This document shows positions 19,061 to 26,783 of a DNA stretch of 56,778 nt, in pieces (the first letter of the stretch is position 1; each line of letters begins with the position of its first letter). The DNA comes from Aldersonia kunmingensis (GTDB lineage Bacteria; Actinomycetota; Actinomycetes; Mycobacteriales; Mycobacteriaceae). Location of the stretch: contig NZ_LRRB01000198.1 of assembly GCF_001646865.1 (NCBI RefSeq), positions 1 through 56,778 on the forward strand, in the 5' to 3' direction. A program made the translations under genes and the position numbers. The notes under the pieces are model-generated. The model saw only the letters and a program-made list of their open reading frames with translations. It was not told the origin of the DNA and did not search any database.

Positions 19061-19079
19061 ATGAGGAAAGCCTCACGTT
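19061..19079 (-). promoter_or_regulatory. Candidate fas operator, repeat 2
   Basis: This is the second exact copy of ATGAGGAAAGCCTCACGTT, 142 bp from the first, again with AGAAT immediately before it. The region 18866-19234 between the leader hairpin and the tRNA gene holds no gene; these two repeats are its main recognisable content. Confidence 0.55.
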
Positions 19080-19234
19080 GATCGTTACCAAGTCGTTATA
19101 GTGCCAGGTCGGGTTACTCGTGGGTAGACGCATTAGTGCGACGCGGCTGTGCGTCGACCGACCTTTGGAAGGCCGTCCGCGACGTCGGATCCTGGGCGAA
19201 GCCGAGCACCCGAGGTGTCGTAGGCTGAGCCCAC

Positions 19235-19316
19235 GCGCGAGTGGCGGAATTGGCAGACGCGCCAGATTTAGGTTCTGGTGTCCTAGGACGTGGGGGTTCA
19301 AGTCCCCCCTCGCGCA
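19235..19316 (+). tRNA. tRNA-Leu (UAG anticodon)
   Basis: The acceptor stem GCGCGAG (19235-19241) pairs with CTCGCGC (19309-19315), with discriminator A at 19316. The D-arm is GCGGAATTGGCAGACGC. The anticodon stem CCAGA/TCTGG encloses the loop TTTAGGT, giving anticodon TAG. The long variable arm TGTCCTAGGACGT is the class II form used by tRNA-Leu, and the T-arm is GGGGGTTCAAGTCCCCC. The terminal CCA is not encoded (ACA follows). Confidence 0.97.
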
Positions 19317-19448
19317 CAGATTCGAATCGGGTCACAAGGGTTAGGCCACCCGACAGACTGAACGCCGGCGCCCATTCTTCGGGCGATCGAGCGGGTTCCC
19401 GCGCAATGCGGCGAAAAGTGGGCGCTCACGCTCTGGCTCGGTCCCGCC

Positions 19449-19508
19449 GCGCACCTTTTCGCACCACCGCGCACGCCCAGGCATGCGCGGTCATGCGAAA
19501 CGGTGCGC
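19449..19508. repeat. Dispersed nested palindromic element, copy B
   Basis: The outer arm GCGCACC plus TTTTCGCA (19449-19463) pairs with TGCGAAACGGTGCGC (19494-19508), with one mismatch. The inner CCGCGCA (19467-19473) and TGCGCGG (19484-19490) flank CGCCCAGGCA. It shares the CGCACGCCCAG core with copies A and C. It lies between the tRNA and the small membrane gene pair; the rest of 19317-19566 holds nothing else I recognise. Confidence 0.75.
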
Positions 19509-19566
19509 GCTCAGTCTGGATCGTTGCCGCGCCAACAAATGGCTAATGAGCCGATCGGCGACCGGC

Positions 19567-19803
19567 TTACTCTGCGCGGCCCTCGGGCAAGTCCTTGCCC
19601 AGCCGCGCCTTGGCGAAGTGGTGGCCGATGATCGAGGAGATCGCACCCGCCATCCCGACGGCCCACAGGGCAGTCCACCAAGACCAATCGCCGACGATCA
19701 TGCTGAGGGCGAATATGACGACGAGCGCCCAGTACAACCAGTAGCTGCGGCGCGGTAAGACGCGATCGAACCCCAGGAAGATCTTCCAGGACTCCTTCGA
19801 CAC
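19567..19803 (-). CDS. Small two-helix membrane protein, downstream paralogue
   Basis: A 78-residue protein beginning MSKESWKIFLGFDRVLPRRSYW. It has two predicted membrane helices (about 22-37 and 41-59) and ends in a charged tail. It is clearly paralogous to the gene immediately upstream (19805-20083): both share the MSK-x-x-WK-x-FL-x-x-D-x-VLPRR-x-YW start and the GHH motif before a basic tail. Only one base separates the upstream stop from this GTG, so the pair is coupled. The family is not recognised. The conserved N-terminal basic/aromatic segment suggests an interfacial region before helix 1. Confidence 0.7.
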   Translation of the reverse strand: MSKESWKIFLGFDRVLPRRSYWLYWALVVIFALSMIVGDWSWWTALWAVGMAGAISSIIGHHFAKARLGKDLPEGRAE

Positions 19804-19804
19804 C

Positions 19805-20083
19805 TCAGCCGCTTTGCTCGGCGGACTCGTCGGGACTCTCCGACGCCGCCGGTGGGGCCTGGCCCGACTCCCTACGCAGTTTCGCCGTGGCGTAGTGGTG
19901 ACCGGCGATCACGGTGATCCCCAACACGATCACGAGTCCGCTCAGTACCGCCGAAAGAGTCGAGTAACCGCCAAGGACAAAGGTCAGGATCGCTAAGACG
20001 ACCACGACCCAGTTCGCCCAGTACGCGCGCCGCGGTAGGACGTTGTCGACCCTCAGAAAGTTCTTCCACCATGTTTTCGACAC
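19805..20083 (-). CDS. Small two-helix membrane protein, upstream paralogue
   Basis: A 92-residue protein, MSKTWWKNFLRVDNVLPRRAYW, followed by two membrane helices (about 23-40 and 44-63), a GHHYATAKLRR segment and an acidic, Ala/Ser/Pro-rich tail. The GTG start follows AAGGGG. It is the paralogue of the next gene and presumably arose by tandem duplication. The two proteins may form a hetero-oligomer in the membrane. No function is known to me. Confidence 0.7.
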   Translation of the reverse strand: MSKTWWKNFLRVDNVLPRRAYWANWVVVVLAILTFVLGGYSTLSAVLSGLVIVLGITVIAGHHYATAKLRRESGQAPPAASESPDESAEQSG

Positions 20084-20198
20084 GTCAGCCCCTTAACCGG
20101 CCGGCTTGAGGTCATCGATCATCTCGACTAGGTGATAGTCCGTGGAGCTGTGCTCGATCATCCTAGCGACGCGCTCATCGTTGCCGGGTTCGTTTGTG

Positions 20199-20258
20199 GC
20201 GCACCTTTTCGCGCGACCACGCACGCCCAGACGTGCGCGCAAGGGCCAAAAAGTGCGC
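20199..20258. repeat. Dispersed nested palindromic element, copy C
   Basis: The outer GCGCAC (20199-20204) with a T-run pairs with AAAAAGTGCGC ending at 20258. The inner GCACG (20221-20225) and CGTGC (20232-20236) flank CCCAGA. It shares the GCGCACCTTTTCGC and GCACGCCCAG blocks with copy B. It sits 17 bp beyond the stop of the KshB-like gene and could terminate the oxygenase operon. Confidence 0.75.
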
Positions 20259-20275
20259 GTCGAGGCCCGCGCGCG

Positions 20276-21364
20276 CTACTGGTCGAAAACGATCTCGACG
20301 GAGTCAGTGACCGGTACCGACTGGCACGCCAACGTCAGACCCATTCGCAGGTCGGCGTCAACCAAGGTGTCATTGCGGAGCATTTTCACCTCACCGGCGC
20401 GCACAGTGCAGGCGCAGGCGCTGCACGCACCTTCCCGGCAGGAGTACGGCGCGTCGTACCCGCGGGTGAGCAACAGATCGAGCAGTTTGGCGTTGCGCGG
20501 CCAAGACAGCTCGGTTGTTTCGCCGTTGAGTTCGACCGTGACGGTCGCCGGCGCATCGGCGTCGTAGGTCGCCGGCAGCACGATCTCGGCGAACGGATCA
20601 CCGGCCAGTGATCGGTACACCTCGACGTGCAATCGGGCATTGCTGACACCGATTGCGGTCAGTGCCTCGCGGGCAGTTTCCATGAAAGCTGTTGGTCCAC
20701 AGACGAAAGTGTCGAAGTTCGCATACGCGCCGAAGTCGTCGATCATGGCATCGACCGTCGGCAAACCGCGCTCGGACTCGAGCCAATGCTCGACGTTGAT
20801 TCGGTCGGGAAACTCAGCTTCGATCTCGTCCAACTCTGCGCCGAAGATCACCGTATCCGCGTCGCGGTTGGCGTAGAAGAGGTAGACGGAGCCTGTGCCG
20901 CCGATGAGTGCCGACTTGGCTATCGACATCATCGGCGTTATCCCGCTGCCTGCGGCGACGAGAAGGAGATCGGAGTCGAGCGACTTCGGGTAGAAGACCC
21001 CGGACGGCGTCAATACGGTGAGCGACATCCCGACTTCTGCGTTGTCGCACAACCAGTTCGAGGCATACCCGTCCGAAGTGCGTTTCACCGTGACGACCAG
21101 GTCGTCGTCGAGGTGCGGCGAGCTGGACAGCGAGTAACACCGCGCGACGGAACCGGTCCGTTCGCTGGGGACCTTCACGGTGAGGAACTGTCCGGGGTGG
21201 TACCGGAACTTCGAGAACGACGCCGGTGGCACCTCGAGGACAAGGGACACCGCGTCGGCAGTCTCCTTGATCACTTCGACGACCTGCAACGCATGGACGT
21301 GCGAATTACTCGTCTCAACAACACTATTCGGGGTGTCGTGTCCGCGGTCGTTGTTGTCAGCCAT
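20276..21364 (-). CDS. KshB-like ferredoxin-NAD(P)H reductase with C-terminal [2Fe-2S]
   Basis: The 362-residue electron-transfer protein has an FAD domain with RCYSLSS (about 75-81), an NAD-binding domain (LLLVAAGSGITPMMS near 133; FVCGPTAFMETA near 221) and a plant-type ferredoxin domain at the C-terminus (YSCREGACSACACTV, then LACQS). The domain order matches KshB/HmpA, the reductase of 3-ketosteroid 9-alpha-hydroxylase. No Rieske oxygenase is in the window. Here it is the last gene of an operon with AurF-like proteins and a BVMO, so it may feed electrons to the diiron protein. The start is 9 bp after the SDR stop. Confidence 0.82.
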   Translation of the reverse strand: MADNNDRGHDTPNSVVETSNSHVHALQVVEVIKETADAVSLVLEVPPASFSKFRYHPGQFLTVKVPSERTGSVARCYSLSSSPHLDDDLVVTVKRTSDGYASNWLCDNAEVGMSLTVLTPSGVFYPKSLDSDLLLVAAGSGITPMMSIAKSALIGGTGSVYLFYANRDADTVIFGAELDEIEAEFPDRINVEHWLESERGLPTVDAMIDDFGAYANFDTFVCGPTAFMETAREALTAIGVSNARLHVEVYRSLAGDPFAEIVLPATYDADAPATVTVELNGETTELSWPRNAKLLDLLLTRGYDAPYSCREGACSACACTVRAGEVKMLRNDTLVDADLRMGLTLACQSVPVTDSVEIVFDQ

Positions 21365-21373
21365 GGCGCACTA

Positions 21374-22243
21374 CTAGCGTTCGATCTCTGCGCTGCGCTG
21401 CGCCTCCGCGATCCTCGACGCGATCCTGGGGCTCCGCCCGATCCTGCCCACGATGTCCTCGTAGCTTGGGCCGAGAATGCGTGGGACGAGATCGAAGACC
21501 CGCGCATCCGGGCCGATCAGGACCCGGGCCCGATTGCGCTCGATACCTCGAATGATCGCCTTGGCGGCACCGTCGGGGGTGGTGATGGCGATGCGATCGA
21601 ACTGCCGAACGGCCTCGGCGCGCGCCTCGTCGGTCATTTCCATACCCCTGCTGTGCGCGACGATATTGGTCTTGATGCCGCCCGGGTGGACGCAGGTCAC
21701 TCCAACCGGATGGCGGCTGATGATCATTTCCTGACGCAACGCCTCGGTGAATCCGCGGACCGCGAACTTCGCAGCGTTGTAGGCACTTTGGGACGGCACC
21801 CCGATGAGACCGAACACCGAGGAGATGTTGACGATGTGGCCGTCACCGGACTCGATGAGGTCGGGCAGGAAAGCCTTCGTGCCGTTCGCGACACCCCAGA
21901 AGTTGATGTTCATGAGCCATTCGAAGTCGTCCCATTCCATGTCCTCGACATTGGCGCTCAACGCGACGCCGGCATTGTTGACGACAAGGTTCGCCCCGCC
22001 GAATGCGTTGCGGACATCCGAGGCGTGTGCGTACACCGCGGTGCGATCGGCGACATCGAGTTCGTACGGAATCGCTGTCGCGCCGATCTTCTCGCAGCGC
22101 CCCGCGGTGTCGGCAACGGACGGGGCGTCGATATCCGACAGCGCAAGCTTCGCGCCGCGCCGCGCCAGGGCGAGTGCCAGTGCCCGGCCGATTCCCGAGC
22201 CGGCGCCACTGATCACGGCGACCTTGTTCTTGAAATCCTTCAT
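21374..22243 (-). CDS. Short-chain dehydrogenase/reductase
   Basis: A 289-residue NAD(P)-dependent SDR. It has TGxxxGxG-type GAGSGIG (about 12-18), NNAG near 91, catalytic Ser in NISSVFG, and YNAAK (Tyr and Lys). The C-terminus ends in an Arg/Ala/Glu-rich helix as in SadH-type enzymes of the mymA locus. The ATG at 22243 is preferred over 22249 because GGGGA is then at proper spacing. It lies between the BVMO and the reductase, separated by about 29 and 9 bp, so it probably oxidises an alcohol or reduces a ketone in the same pathway. Confidence 0.85.
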   Translation of the reverse strand: MKDFKNKVAVISGAGSGIGRALALALARRGAKLALSDIDAPSVADTAGRCEKIGATAIPYELDVADRTAVYAHASDVRNAFGGANLVVNNAGVALSANVEDMEWDDFEWLMNINFWGVANGTKAFLPDLIESGDGHIVNISSVFGLIGVPSQSAYNAAKFAVRGFTEALRQEMIISRHPVGVTCVHPGGIKTNIVAHSRGMEMTDEARAEAVRQFDRIAITTPDGAAKAIIRGIERNRARVLIGPDARVFDLVPRILGPSYEDIVGRIGRSPRIASRIAEAQRSAEIER

Positions 22244-22272
22244 GTGCATCCCCGTTCGGTATCGAAAGCCGG

Positions 22273-23874
22273 TCAGAGTTGGTCGGAAACAAGGTCTCGC
22301 GTTGCGGGGGCGGATTGTGCGGTCCGGCGGATCGGCGGACGTGGCACGGTGAGGAATTCGAAGTCACTGGCATCGATCTTCCGCGCGCGCGCCCAATACT
22401 CCCAGGTGAAACCCGACCACAGCGTGCGGTTCTCGCCGTGTGCATCGAGGTACCAACTGGCACACCCGCCGGTGTTCCACACCGACCGCCGCAGCTTGCG
22501 TTGGAGCTCGCGATTGAATGCGGCCTGTGCGCTGCGCCGCGGCACAATGGCCTGCGCGCCCTCACGCTCGGCGAGCCGAATTGCCTGGGACACATAGCGA
22601 ATCTGCGCCTCGATCATGAAGACCACAGAGGTGTGCCCAAGTCCGGTGTTCGGCCCAAGCAGAAAGAACGCGTTCGGAGCGTCCGCGATGGCAGTCCCGA
22701 GGTAGGCCTGGACACCCTCGTTGCGCCAGCGATCGGCGATGTCAACTCCGTAGCGGCCATGGAAATCCAGCCGGGTGAAGACATCGAAAATATGGAATCC
22801 GGTGCCGTAGATGATGGCGTCGACCGGGCGTTCAACGCCATCCGAAGTGACGATGCCATTTGCGGTTACTGCCTGGATAGCGGCTGTGACGACCTCGGTC
22901 TTGGGCTTGTTCAACGCCGCGTAGTACGTATCCGACCCGAGTAGTCGCTTGCACCCGGCCCGATATGTCGGCGTCAGCTTGCGGCGCAGTTCCGGGTCGG
23001 TGATCTCCCGCTCTAGGTGCCGGCGCGCGATTCGCTCGACAATGCGCAACATGTCCGGCCGACGAGTCATCGCGTACGCGCCGGCCTCGGCCGACCAGTA
23101 CAGACCGTTGCGGAGCAGTCGCCGCAGGCCTGGAACTAGGGCGAGCGCGCGCTTGGCGCGGGCGGAAAACTCGACATTGCTGCGGGGCAGCACCCATGGT
23201 GGTGTGCGCTGGTACACCTGCAGTGCCGCCACTTTGTCGATGATCTCCGGTACGAATTGGACTGCGCTGGCACCGGTTCCGATCACTGCGACATTCATTC
23301 CGGTGAGGTCGACCAGGTGGTCCCACCGTGCCGAATGAAACGTCGGGCCGGTGAAGGTTTCGATCCCAGGAAGTTCCGGAATATTCGGCACGTGCAGGGC
23401 CCCGATACCGGAAACCAGGAACTGCCCGATGAATTCACGCCCGTCAGCCGTCGCGACGTGCCAGCGGCATTCGGCATCATTCCAACGCGCGCCAGTGAAG
23501 GTGGTACCGAACTTGATGTGCTCGGCGAGCCGGTACTTCTGCGCCACCTGCTCGAGATAGGACAGGATCTCCGGCTGGTAGGAGAACAGGTTCGACCAGC
23601 TCGACTTGGGTTCGAACGAGAATGAGTAGAGATGGCTGGGGACATCGCACGCACAGCCGGGATAGGTGTTGTCACGCCAGGTGCCACCGACCCCAGTCCC
23701 CTTTTCCAGAATCAGGAAGTCCTCGATCCCCTGCTTCTTCAGCTCAATTCCCATGCCGAGACCCGAGAATCCGGTTCCGATGACGATGACTCGGGCCTCG
23801 ATCGGTTTCGGCGGGCGCGCTGGATTGGCTTTTCGAGGCCTGGATTGGCGTTGGGGCACAGAAATACTCGTCAC
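22273..23874 (-). CDS. Flavin monooxygenase of Baeyer-Villiger type
   Basis: A 533-residue class B flavoprotein that would insert oxygen next to a carbonyl using FAD and NADPH. It has an FAD motif GTGFSGLGMG (about 33-42), the BVMO fingerprint FTGPTFHSARWDH (near 174-186, matching FxGxxxHxxxW[D/P]) and the NADPH motif GTGASAVQ (about 198-205). Further down, ATG-type IYGTGFHIFD and GPNTGLGHTS follow. The GTG at 23874 is supported by GGGAGG five bases upstream. It resembles MymA/EthA-type actinobacterial enzymes. The substrate is unknown; neighbours suggest a lipid or alicyclic ketone. Confidence 0.88.
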   Translation of the reverse strand: MTSISVPQRQSRPRKANPARPPKPIEARVIVIGTGFSGLGMGIELKKQGIEDFLILEKGTGVGGTWRDNTYPGCACDVPSHLYSFSFEPKSSWSNLFSYQPEILSYLEQVAQKYRLAEHIKFGTTFTGARWNDAECRWHVATADGREFIGQFLVSGIGALHVPNIPELPGIETFTGPTFHSARWDHLVDLTGMNVAVIGTGASAVQFVPEIIDKVAALQVYQRTPPWVLPRSNVEFSARAKRALALVPGLRRLLRNGLYWSAEAGAYAMTRRPDMLRIVERIARRHLEREITDPELRRKLTPTYRAGCKRLLGSDTYYAALNKPKTEVVTAAIQAVTANGIVTSDGVERPVDAIIYGTGFHIFDVFTRLDFHGRYGVDIADRWRNEGVQAYLGTAIADAPNAFFLLGPNTGLGHTSVVFMIEAQIRYVSQAIRLAEREGAQAIVPRRSAQAAFNRELQRKLRRSVWNTGGCASWYLDAHGENRTLWSGFTWEYWARARKIDASDFEFLTVPRPPIRRTAQSAPATRDLVSDQL

Positions 23875-23920
23875 GTCGCCTCCCTGTGTTGCCTTCCCCC
23901 ACCGGCAAATTGTTCGATCG

Positions 23921-24940
23921 TCAGACCGCGCGCGATCTCCGGTTTGCCTTCTTCCTGTCGAGGTCCGCGAGTACGTCGTCGGGTAGCGCGCGCGACATCC
24001 GGTACAAGCGGGTTGTCATGGGGCCCTTGATCATTCCGACCTCGTAGAGGTAGCGCATCAGTACCTCGGACCGGAACACCGCCTGCTCCCGGTAGCTCTT
24101 CTTGGTGAATGCGACGAGGAATCCGTGCACCGGATTGATGCCAACCGACCGATAGACGAGCGGATTGACCAGGATCGGCTGAACCAGGATGTTCTGGTAG
24201 GCGAATACGCCGCGGTGCCACGCGTTCGAGATCCTGCCGCGATCGGCGATCGCCCGGACGAGTTCCTCACGGGCATAGGTGATGTGGCGAGCCTCCTCGA
24301 GCACGTGAATCTTCATCAGCTGCCGCGTATGGGGCTGCATCTCGGGATCGTTCATGGCCTCACGCTGCAGTCGGTCGAGCAGTTCTTCGATCAACAGCGT
24401 GCCGGCGATTATCGATGGCCCGCGCGGGATGAATCCCAACCCGCGGAAGATCTTGGTCAGCGGTGCCGGCTGCCGGTAGGCATTGAGCCCGGACTTGTTA
24501 ATGAGGCGACCGAACATCGTCGAGTGCCGTGCCTCCTCTGCGACCTCGGCGAGCGCGTACCGGCTGTGGTCGTCCGCGAGCTCGGGGTTTTCGATAACAG
24601 CGCGCAAAAGCATCGTGCTCAGCCCGAACTCGGCCACGATGCCGAAGCTCAGAATGGCGATCATCTCGTGCATCCCGAGGGTGCGACGCTGCTCATCGGT
24701 CAGCTTGTCCCACAACTTGGTGCCGTAGAGGGACTGCCGATAGTCGGGCAGCCATCGCATATCCGGTTCGAGCGGGGCATCCCAGTCGATGTCGAGCTCC
24801 CCGTCGTACGAACGGTCTGCCGTCGACCGGAGGAGGCGCTGCGCGGTCTTCTGGCGGTCGCCCACATTTTTCACCGACGTCGTGGAGATCCCGGCGCGAT
24901 TGACCGCGATCCGGCGATCTCCGACCTCGCTAGTCGTCAT
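23921..24940 (-). CDS. AurF-like diiron oxygenase, ligands intact
   Basis: A 339-residue protein of the AurF (p-aminobenzoate N-oxygenase) family, which oxidises amines or other substrates at a non-haem diiron centre. Candidate ligands are Glu104 (VAEFG), Glu136 and His139 (AEVAEEARHS), Glu185/186 (LIEELL), His212, Glu216 and His219 (KIHVLEEARHI). All family positions appear present. The ATG at 24940 is chosen because GGGAAGGA precedes it. A 118-bp gap separates it from the upstream paralogue and contains a regulon-type dyad, so it may have its own promoter. Confidence 0.85.
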   Translation of the reverse strand: MTTSEVGDRRIAVNRAGISTTSVKNVGDRQKTAQRLLRSTADRSYDGELDIDWDAPLEPDMRWLPDYRQSLYGTKLWDKLTDEQRRTLGMHEMIAILSFGIVAEFGLSTMLLRAVIENPELADDHSRYALAEVAEEARHSTMFGRLINKSGLNAYRQPAPLTKIFRGLGFIPRGPSIIAGTLLIEELLDRLQREAMNDPEMQPHTRQLMKIHVLEEARHITYAREELVRAIADRGRISNAWHRGVFAYQNILVQPILVNPLVYRSVGINPVHGFLVAFTKKSYREQAVFRSEVLMRYLYEVGMIKGPMTTRLYRMSRALPDDVLADLDRKKANRRSRAV

Positions 24941-25005
24941 CCCGTGGTCCTTCCCTCGCTTGGCCTGCGCGACTACCCGAGTCGCGCGAGACCAAAGGTA
25001 TCTGA

Positions 25006-25015
25006 TACCAGCGGT
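25006..25015. promoter_or_regulatory. Candidate TetR site before aurF1
   Basis: TACCAGCGGT differs at one base from TACCATCGGT at 26132-26141. In the wider 15-mers, GATACCAGCGGTCCA here and CATACCATCGGTCCA there agree at 13 of 15 positions. It lies in the 118-bp gap upstream of the intact aurF gene. Confidence 0.5.
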
Positions 25016-25058
25016 CCACCCAGTCTGGAACGAGACAGTTGGGGTGTCAAGGACCCAA

Positions 25059-26048
25059 CTAACCGCGTTGTTCTTCGTCAGCTTCAGCCTTGGGCAAGCA
25101 CCGGCCAGCCCGCAGGATCGAGCGGGCAACCAGCCCCCGGTACATGCCCGCGTCGATGCAGGACGACACGAGCACTCCCGTCAGCGATTCCATGCGCGCC
25201 CGGTACTGCCTGCTGGTGTAAGCGCTCCACAATCCGCGGGCTCGGCCGATCCCGATATCGCGGTACGCGCGCGAATCGAGCGACAGCGGGCCGAGCGACA
25301 CGATCAGCGCCGCAGCAAGCACCTCCTGAACACGCCGCCAGCTCGGCAGCCCCCGAGACATGGCGTCGCCGAGTTCGTCCCATCCATACCGGATGTGCAG
25401 CTGCCGGCTGGCGGAGTGCACGGTCATCACCTGTCGCACGTGCGGCTGCAGGTCCGGGCGGGCGGCGACGGGATGGGCCAACGCATCGACGAACTCGTCG
25501 GCGAGGAGTCCGAGCACCTTGGCGAACGGCCCGTTCGGCGACATCAACAGCACCCGCGCGAACCGGTTGCTCAGGCCGGGGCGCAGGTACGGCTCGACCC
25601 CGATGCGGTTGACCAGACGGCTGAACATCGTGACGTTGCGGGCTCTGTCATTGATCATTGCGAGCTGGAATCGCGTCCGGTCGTCGGCCAGTGCTCGCTC
25701 CTCCATCGCAGATCGGAACGTCAACATCGAGGCCGCATTCTCGAGATACATTGCGGCGGTGAGGAGTACGACGAGTTCGCGCCTGCCGAGCTCGACCTGC
25801 TGCTGTCGGTTCAGCGAGCGCCACAATCGCGTGCCATAGACGGACACCAGCTCATCCGGTATCCACGGCGAGCCGACAGTGGGCGAACGGTCCCAGTCGA
25901 CATCGAGTTCGCCGTCGTAGGTCTCCTCGGCCGCCGCGAAGAGGAGCTGTTGAGCGGCCTTTTGGCGATCGGCGACGCTTCGCCGACGCAATACCGGCCC
26001 GCCGGTGACCGTGTAGGGCCGATGAAACCTGATCTCACCGTCTGCCAT
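25059..26048 (-). CDS. AurF-like paralogue with degenerate diiron site
   Basis: A 329-residue protein colinear with the neighbouring AurF. Both contain the RQK-A-x-x-LL segment, YDGELD-x-DWD and YGT-x-LW. At the positions of the neighbour's ligands, Glu136 is Arg135, His139 is Asn138 (INDRARNVTMF) and Glu216 is Arg215 (HSASRQLHI), while Glu103, His211 and His218 remain. A functional diiron centre is therefore unlikely. It is a candidate partner or regulatory pseudoenzyme, encoded first in the operon and divergent from DUF4873. No frameshift is present, so it is conserved as protein. Confidence 0.8.
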   Translation of the reverse strand: MADGEIRFHRPYTVTGGPVLRRRSVADRQKAAQQLLFAAAEETYDGELDVDWDRSPTVGSPWIPDELVSVYGTRLWRSLNRQQQVELGRRELVVLLTAAMYLENAASMLTFRSAMEERALADDRTRFQLAMINDRARNVTMFSRLVNRIGVEPYLRPGLSNRFARVLLMSPNGPFAKVLGLLADEFVDALAHPVAARPDLQPHVRQVMTVHSASRQLHIRYGWDELGDAMSRGLPSWRRVQEVLAAALIVSLGPLSLDSRAYRDIGIGRARGLWSAYTSRQYRARMESLTGVLVSSCIDAGMYRGLVARSILRAGRCLPKAEADEEQRG

Positions 26049-26131
26049 CGCACCTGCTCGATTCCCCGAAGGTGGCCTTGCCTAATTGCGCTGTACCCAA
26101 GGAAGCGGTTACCCCAACCGTGAGTATCACA

Positions 26132-26141
26132 TACCATCGGT
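26132..26141. promoter_or_regulatory. Candidate TetR site between aurF2 and DUF4873 genes
   Basis: TACCATCGGT is the exact core of the dyad in front of the TetR gene at 36231-36245 (read as TACCGATGGT on the other strand). It lies in the 124-bp divergent region, where it could control both the oxygenase operon and the DUF4873 gene. Confidence 0.55.
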
Positions 26142-26172
26142 CCACGGTCCGAGGGAACGGAAAGGGCCAACA

Positions 26173-26526
26173 ATGAGCGAGAGATTCCCGCACAGCCCGC
26201 ATGCAGGCTCCGACTACATCGGCGAAGCGACGATCGTCATTCGTGGTACCGAGGTGCCCGCCGAGATCGAGCTGCGGGGCTATCGTGAGCCGATCGACGG
26301 GGTGTACCGATGGATCGGCCGGATCGCGCCGAACGACACGCTTACGGCGATCCTCGCCGACAAACCGCGGGTCAGGGCGACAATTCGAACGCCACACAGC
26401 GCTCGCGAGGCATACATCGGCGACCCGGACCCATGGAATCGCTACCGGATCATGGGCAAGAGCACGCCGCCCTACCACGTCCCCACCGACCTGGATGAGG
26501 TCGAGATCGAGGGCGGCGCCACGTAG
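26173..26526 (+). CDS. DUF4873 domain protein
   Basis: A 117-residue soluble protein. DYIGEATIVIRGTEVPAEIELRG leads into PIDGVYRWIGRI and DPWNRYRIMGKSTPPY, the pattern of DUF4873. That domain is common in actinobacteria and is often fused to the C-terminus of flavin monooxygenases. Here it is a separate gene next to a BVMO operon that lacks the domain, which suggests it works with that enzyme in trans. The ATG at 26173 has AAAGGG upstream. It is divergent from aurF2 with a shared candidate operator. Confidence 0.75.
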   Translation: MSERFPHSPHAGSDYIGEATIVIRGTEVPAEIELRGYREPIDGVYRWIGRIAPNDTLTAILADKPRVRATIRTPHSAREAYIGDPDPWNRYRIMGKSTPPYHVPTDLDEVEIEGGAT

Positions 26527-26538
26527 GGCCGAGAAGGA

Positions 26539-26558
26539 ATTTCCTAAAGCTAGGGAAT
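26539..26558 (+). terminator. Hairpin after DUF4873 gene
   Basis: ATTTCCTA (26539-26546) pairs with TAGGGAAT (26551-26558) with one mismatch around AAGC, and is followed by CAATTTTCCC. The stem is AT-rich, so termination is possible but not strong. The remaining stretch to 26783 is the mce promoter region. Confidence 0.35.
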
Positions 26559-26605
26559 CAATTTTCCCGAAACCTTGACGCCAAAGTGTGATCTGGCACA
26601 CACTA

Positions 26606-26636
26606 CGAACCATCGGTATCGGCTACTGAAGGTAGC
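26606..26636. promoter_or_regulatory. Double candidate TetR operator of the mce operon
   Basis: GCTACTGAAGGTAGC (26622-26636) matches the perfect dyad GCTACCGATGGTAGC upstream of the TetR gene at 13 of 15 positions. Directly beside it, 26606-26620 carries ACCATCGGTA, which reads TACCGATGGT on the other strand, identical to that dyad's core. The two centres are 16 bp apart, fitting cooperative binding of two dimers. A possible -35 TTGACG lies at 26575-26580. Confidence 0.65.
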
Positions 26637-26783
26637 TCTTTGTGGGGGGCGGGGGAGTTCTCGAACACCGGCCGCCGGTTGTCGAACGCTCGACACCACG
26701 GGGGAGGTTCACGCGTGGTGAAACTCACGAAGAGGTGAGGTCTTGCGCGCAACATTTGCGGTCGCAGGTTGCACCGCGGTGCG

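Noticed and set aside
20276-21364. Firm assignment of the reductase as KshB of steroid 9-alpha-hydroxylation.
   Set aside because: Domain order fits, but there is no KshA or other steroid gene nearby and the operon context is AurF/BVMO, so the name is left open.
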